Shown piece by piece: positions 25,657 through 28,227 of a stretch of DNA of 28,227 nucleotides. Both the position numbers and the translations under genes were made by a program. The first letter of the stretch is position 1. Each line of letters starts with the position of its first letter. A model generated the notes under the pieces. The model searched no databases, had not been told where the DNA came from, and saw only the letters and a program-made list of their open reading frames with translations. This DNA is from JBCCMA01 sp039026595 (GTDB lineage Bacteria > Pseudomonadota > Gammaproteobacteria > Steroidobacterales > JBCCMA01), in assembly GCA_039026595.1 (NCBI GenBank), contig JBCCMA010000025.1:1-28227 (forward strand). Reading direction: 5' to 3'.

Positions 25657-25892
25657 TGGAAGAAAAACGTAAAGATCTGAAAGTCGAGAAGCAGCGTCGC
25701 TTTCTTGAAAACCTCGTCGGTAGTTTCGCCAACGAGCATCCGTCTTTTTACTATCTACCAACCGTTGAGATTGCCGCCAAGATAGAATAGCACATCGCCG
25801 ATCGCAAGAATCTGAATGCCGCTGATCAAGAGCTGGTTCAGGGGCTCGACCGGCGCCGCATCCAGATTCTGCTCAGCGTTCGATCAGACTAA
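25656..25892 (+). pseudogene. Small hypothetical ORF interrupted by an in-frame TAG
   Basis: An ATG overlapping the hemG stop opens a reading frame of 44 codons beginning MEEKRKDLKVEKQRR, charged and helical in look, ending in EIAAKIE before TAG at 25788-25790. The same frame continues without another stop for 33 codons (HIADRKNLNAADQELVQGLD, then RRRIQILLSVRSD) to TAA at 25890-25892, and this part has equally coding-like composition. One C-to-T change (CAG to TAG) would explain the break, giving an original protein of 78 residues. The family is not recognised. Alternatives are that only the 44-residue form is made, or that the base is a sequencing or assembly error. Confidence 0.5.
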
Positions 25893-25914
25893 CGCGCCTG
25901 ATTCGACAGCGGCC

Positions 25915-26643
25915 TCAGGGTTGGGCGACCAGCCGGAGCTCCGGTTCGCCCGGACCGTCCGTGCTGAGTTCGGCAACAAACTCGGTGAGGTGGCTGGGAA
26001 ACCAGTGACGCGACATGAACAGCGCCGCGCCGTCGGCATCATAGGTTGTCCGGCGCACCAGCAACGCCGGGCTGCCTTCGGGCACCTCCAGCAGGCTGGC
26101 CTGTCCGGCGTCGAAGGCTTTGGCGCCGATGGTTTGTACGGCCCGGGCGGGCCTGTGGCCGAGCAACTCCAGAAAGCTTGTGTCGGTGACCTGCGACCGG
26201 GACAGATCGGACGCGAGCTCCTCCCGGCACCACACCGTAATGCACGAAAACGGCAGGCCGTCGACCAGATTGAGTCGGCGCACTGTCAAAACGCGGTCGC
26301 CGAGCACGCTGGCCACATCGCCCGGGGCATCCACGAAGCCGAACTCAATGACGCGCCGTCGTACAGCCCGGCCGGCGGCACCCAGTTGACGCTCAATCGA
26401 CACCAGTGAATCGAGCGTCTGCGCGAGCGGTTCACCCGCCACCATCCAGCCAAGACCCTGTCGGGACGCGATCAAGCCGTCGTCCCGAAGCGTCTCGAGC
26501 CCCTTGCGCACCGTCACGCGGCTGGCGTCAAACTGACCGCAAAGCGCTGATTCGCTTGGCAATAGTCCGCCGGCGGCATAGACACCTGCGTGGATGTCTC
26601 GGCGCAGTTGGGCGGCGATTTCCTTGTAGAGTACCTTTCTCAC
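25915..26643 (-). CDS. GntR/HutC family transcriptional regulator (wHTH + UTRA)
   Basis: A DNA-binding repressor-type protein with an N-terminal winged helix-turn-helix (LYKEIAAQLRRDIHAGVYAAG, LPSESALCGQF, then SRVTVRKGLETLRDDGLI) and a C-terminal UTRA ligand-binding domain (LTVRRLNLVDGLPFSCITVW, then LFMSRHWFPSHL), the HutC subgroup. I place the start at the GTG at 26643, just before VRKVLYKEIAAQL, because family proteins begin close to this helix. A TTG at 26667 would add eight residues but would put the start inside the palindromic operator. It is divergent from acnB with 69 bases between, and probably regulates both genes. The ligand is not evident. Confidence 0.9.
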   Translation of the reverse strand: MRKVLYKEIAAQLRRDIHAGVYAAGGLLPSESALCGQFDASRVTVRKGLETLRDDGLIASRQGLGWMVAGEPLAQTLDSLVSIERQLGAAGRAVRRRVIEFGFVDAPGDVASVLGDRVLTVRRLNLVDGLPFSCITVWCREELASDLSRSQVTDTSFLELLGHRPARAVQTIGAKAFDAGQASLLEVPEGSPALLVRRTTYDADGAALFMSRHWFPSHLTEFVAELSTDGPGEPELRLVAQP

Positions 26644-26648
26644 TTGTA

Positions 26649-26678
26649 TTGAACTTGTAGCAGACAACCTGCTACACT
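26649..26678 (+). promoter_or_regulatory. Sigma70-like promoter of acnB
   Basis: TTGAAC (26649-26654) and TACACT (26673-26678) are separated by 18 bases, about 35 bases before the acnB GTG. The -35 matches the consensus at five of six positions at most and the -10 at four. The inverted repeat at 26656-26676 fills the spacer and overlaps the -10, as expected for a repressible promoter. On the opposite strand, TTGCAA, 17 bases and CTACAA could serve the regulator gene. Confidence 0.5.
26656..26676. promoter_or_regulatory. Perfect inverted repeat, probable GntR-family operator
   Basis: TGTAGCAG, five bases, then CTGCTACA: an exact 8-bp inverted repeat in the gap between the divergent GntR/HutC regulator and acnB. 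Odd-length spacers and dyads of this size are usual for winged-helix GntR dimers. The position across the acnB -10 region and upstream of the regulator start suggests control of acnB plus autoregulation. Confidence 0.65.
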
Positions 26679-26712
26679 TGCAACCCGTTCATGAGCCGCA
26701 GAGTGAACCACC

Positions 26713-28227
26713 GTGCTTGAAACCTACCGCCAACATGTCGAGGCGCGCGCCGCGCAGGGCGTCGCCCCACTACCCTTGTCCGCCGAACAAACGGCCGAAC
26801 TGATCGAGCTACTGAAAAATCCGCCCGAAGGCGAAGGCGAGTTCCTTCTCGATCTGTTGAGCCAGCGCGTGCCCGCCGGCGTCGACGATGCCGCCTATGT
26901 CAAAGCCGGGTTTCTGTCGGCAGTCGCAAAGGGTGAGGCTACCTCGCCGCTGATCAGCGATGAACAGGCTGTCACCCTGCTGGGCACCATGCTGGGCGGC
27001 TACAACATCCAGCCGATGGTCGAAGCCCTCGACAACGACACGCTGGCCGACGAAGCCGCCGCCGGTTTGTCGCGCACGCTTCTGATGTTTGACGCGTTCT
27101 ACGACGTGAAAGAAAAAGCGGACGCGGGCAATGAATACGCCAAACGCGTTATGACATCGTGGGCTGAGGGCGAATGGTTCACGTCCAGGCCCACGCTGGC
27201 CGACAAGATCACCGTGACCGTTTTCAAGGTCCCCGGCGAGACCAACACCGATGACCTGTCACCGGCCCCGGACGCCTGGTCGCGCCCCGACATCCCTTTG
27301 CACGCCCTGTCGATGCTGAAGATGTCCCGCGAGGGCATCGACCCGGACGTGGACGGCGAAATCGGACCCATGAAGCTGATCGAGGAACTTAAGGGCAAAG
27401 GTCATCCGCTGGCCTACGTGGGCGACGTGGTGGGCACCGGCTCATCGCGCAAGTCCGCCACCAACTCTGTGCTCTGGCACATGGGCGATGACATCCCCCA
27501 TATCCCGAACAAGCGCGACGGCGGTTTCTGTTTTGGCGGCAAGATCGCCCCCATTTTCTTTAACACCATGGAAGACGCCGGCGCACTGCCGATCGAGATG
27601 GACGTCTCCGCCATGGCGATGGGTGATGTCATCGACGTGTACCCCTACGAGGGCAAAGTCACACGCCACGATTCGGACGAAGTGCTCTCGACATTCGAGC
27701 TCAAGACGGACGTGCTGCTTGACGAAGTGCGGGCTGGTGGACGAATCCCGCTCATCATTGGCCGCGGTCTGACCGCGCGGGCACGCGAAGCACTCGGCCT
27801 CGAACCTTCAACGCTGTTCCGCTCGCCAACACCCGTGGAAGACACTGGAAAGGGCTATACGCTCGCGCAAAAAATGGTTGGTAAAGCTTGTGGTTTAGAG
27901 GGCGTGCGCCCAGATCAATATTGCGAACCTAAAATGACAACAGTTGGCTCACAAGACACCACTGGGCCAATGACCCGTGATGAGCTCAAAGATCTTGCCT
28001 GTTTAGGCTTTTCGGCAGATCTAGTGATGCAGTCTTTTTGTCATACTGCTGCTTATCCAAAACCGGTAGATATAGAAACCCAACATTCTTTGCCTGAATT
28101 TATTAAAACAAGAGGAGGAGTAGCTCTAAAGCCCGGTGATGGAATTATTCATTCCTGGCTTAATAGAATGTTATTGCCTGATACTGTCGGCACTGGAGGA
28201 GACTCACATACTCGCTTTCCAATTGGA
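26713..28227 (+). CDS. acnB: Bifunctional aconitate hydratase 2 / 2-methylisocitrate dehydratase, 3' truncated
   Basis: TCA-cycle aconitase of the B type, interconverting citrate and isocitrate with a 4Fe-4S cluster. The first 505 codons of about 865 are present, from a GTG start (VLETYRQHVEARAAQ, compare MLEEYRKHVAERAAEG). The N-terminal HEAT-like domain has EFLLDLLSQRVPAGVD, the swivel domain has VPGETNTDDLSPAPDAWSRPDI and VVGTGSSRKSATNSVLWHMGDD, and the catalytic part begins with PKMTTVGSQDTTGPMTRDEL and FCHTAAYPKPV and runs off the end at TVGTGGDSHTRFPIG. The frame is intact throughout, but codon use and base composition change sharply near 27865: before it is GC-rich, after it is AT-rich. 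The 3' part may thus come from another organism. Confidence 0.96.
   Translation, partial: MLETYRQHVEARAAQGVAPLPLSAEQTAELIELLKNPPEGEGEFLLDLLSQRVPAGVDDAAYVKAGFLSAVAKGEATSPLISDEQAVTLLGTMLGGYNIQPMVEALDNDTLADEAAAGLSRTLLMFDAFYDVKEKADAGNEYAKRVMTSWAEGEWFTSRPTLADKITVTVFKVPGETNTDDLSPAPDAWSRPDIPLHALSMLKMSREGIDPDVDGEIGPMKLIEELKGKGHPLAYVGDVVGTGSSRKSATNSVLWHMGDDIPHIPNKRDGGFCFGGKIAPIFFNTMEDAGALPIEMDVSAMAMGDVIDVYPYEGKVTRHDSDEVLSTFELKTDVLLDEVRAGGRIPLIIGRGLTARAREALGLEPSTLFRSPTPVEDTGKGYTLAQKMVGKACGLEGVRPDQYCEPKMTTVGSQDTTGPMTRDELKDLACLGFSADLVMQSFCHTAAYPKPVDIETQHSLPEFIKTRGGVALKPGDGIIHSWLNRMLLPDTVGTGGDSHTRFPIG
27865..28227. other. AT-rich segment of acnB (probable chimeric contig end)
   Basis: From about the codons for LAQKMVGKACG onwards, third positions switch to A and T (caa aaa atg gtt ggt aaa gct tgt ggt tta; later aga gga gga gta gct cta). 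The upstream 1150 bases of the same gene use mostly G and C at third positions. The reading frame and protein conservation are unbroken. The join lies at a strongly conserved motif, where an assembler could cross between two species. Confidence 0.65.

Overview
The window is a GC-rich proteobacterial contig, most likely gammaproteobacterial. The evidence is an AcnB-type aconitase, a HutC-like GntR regulator, a cyo-type bo3 quinol oxidase, HemG and an HscC-type Hsp70. I cannot name the genus. No rRNA, tRNA, CRISPR array or insertion sequence was seen. Both extreme ends (about 1-64 and about 27865-28227) turn abruptly AT-rich inside conserved genes and look like foreign or chimeric joins.

Left block (+ strand, about 65-8859): the 3' two thirds of cyoB, then cyoC and cyoD, a SCO-type copper chaperone, a YbfB/YjiJ-type MFS transporter, a periplasmic FhuD/FecB-like binding protein, an HscC-type Hsp70, and a membrane J-like protein whose HPD motif reads RPE. 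Spacing is tight (overlaps or gaps under 20 bases), so this may be one long transcript.

Central block (- strand, 23476 down to 8896): a compact hybrid NRPS/PKS cluster. In transcription order it encodes a membrane-anchored CocE/S15 hydrolase, a free-standing A-T protein (valine-like pocket), a KS-AT-ACP-aminotransferase PKS, a C-A-T-C NRPS (glycine-like pocket, last C domain with HQxxxDG instead of HHxxxDG), and two alpha/beta hydrolases, one of which has lost its nucleophile serine. The three megasynthase genes are joined by ATGA overlaps. An EntD-type phosphopantetheinyl transferase (+) diverges from the cluster and would activate its three carrier domains. Domain order matches McyE/NdaF-type beta-amino acid modules, split over two proteins and without C-methyltransferase. 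My reading is a short product with a beta-amine made on a malonyl-extended starter and joined to glycine. If valine is the starter, the unit would be a 3,4-diamino-5-methylhexanoyl group. No thioesterase or reductase domain releases it, so the hydrolases or the odd terminal C domain are release candidates.

Right block (24164-28227): a TIGR04325-like methyltransferase (-), hemG (+) with a translationally coupled small ORF broken by an in-frame TAG, then a divergent GntR/HutC regulator and acnB pair. A perfect 8-bp inverted repeat between them overlaps a good sigma70-like promoter and is probably the regulator's operator.
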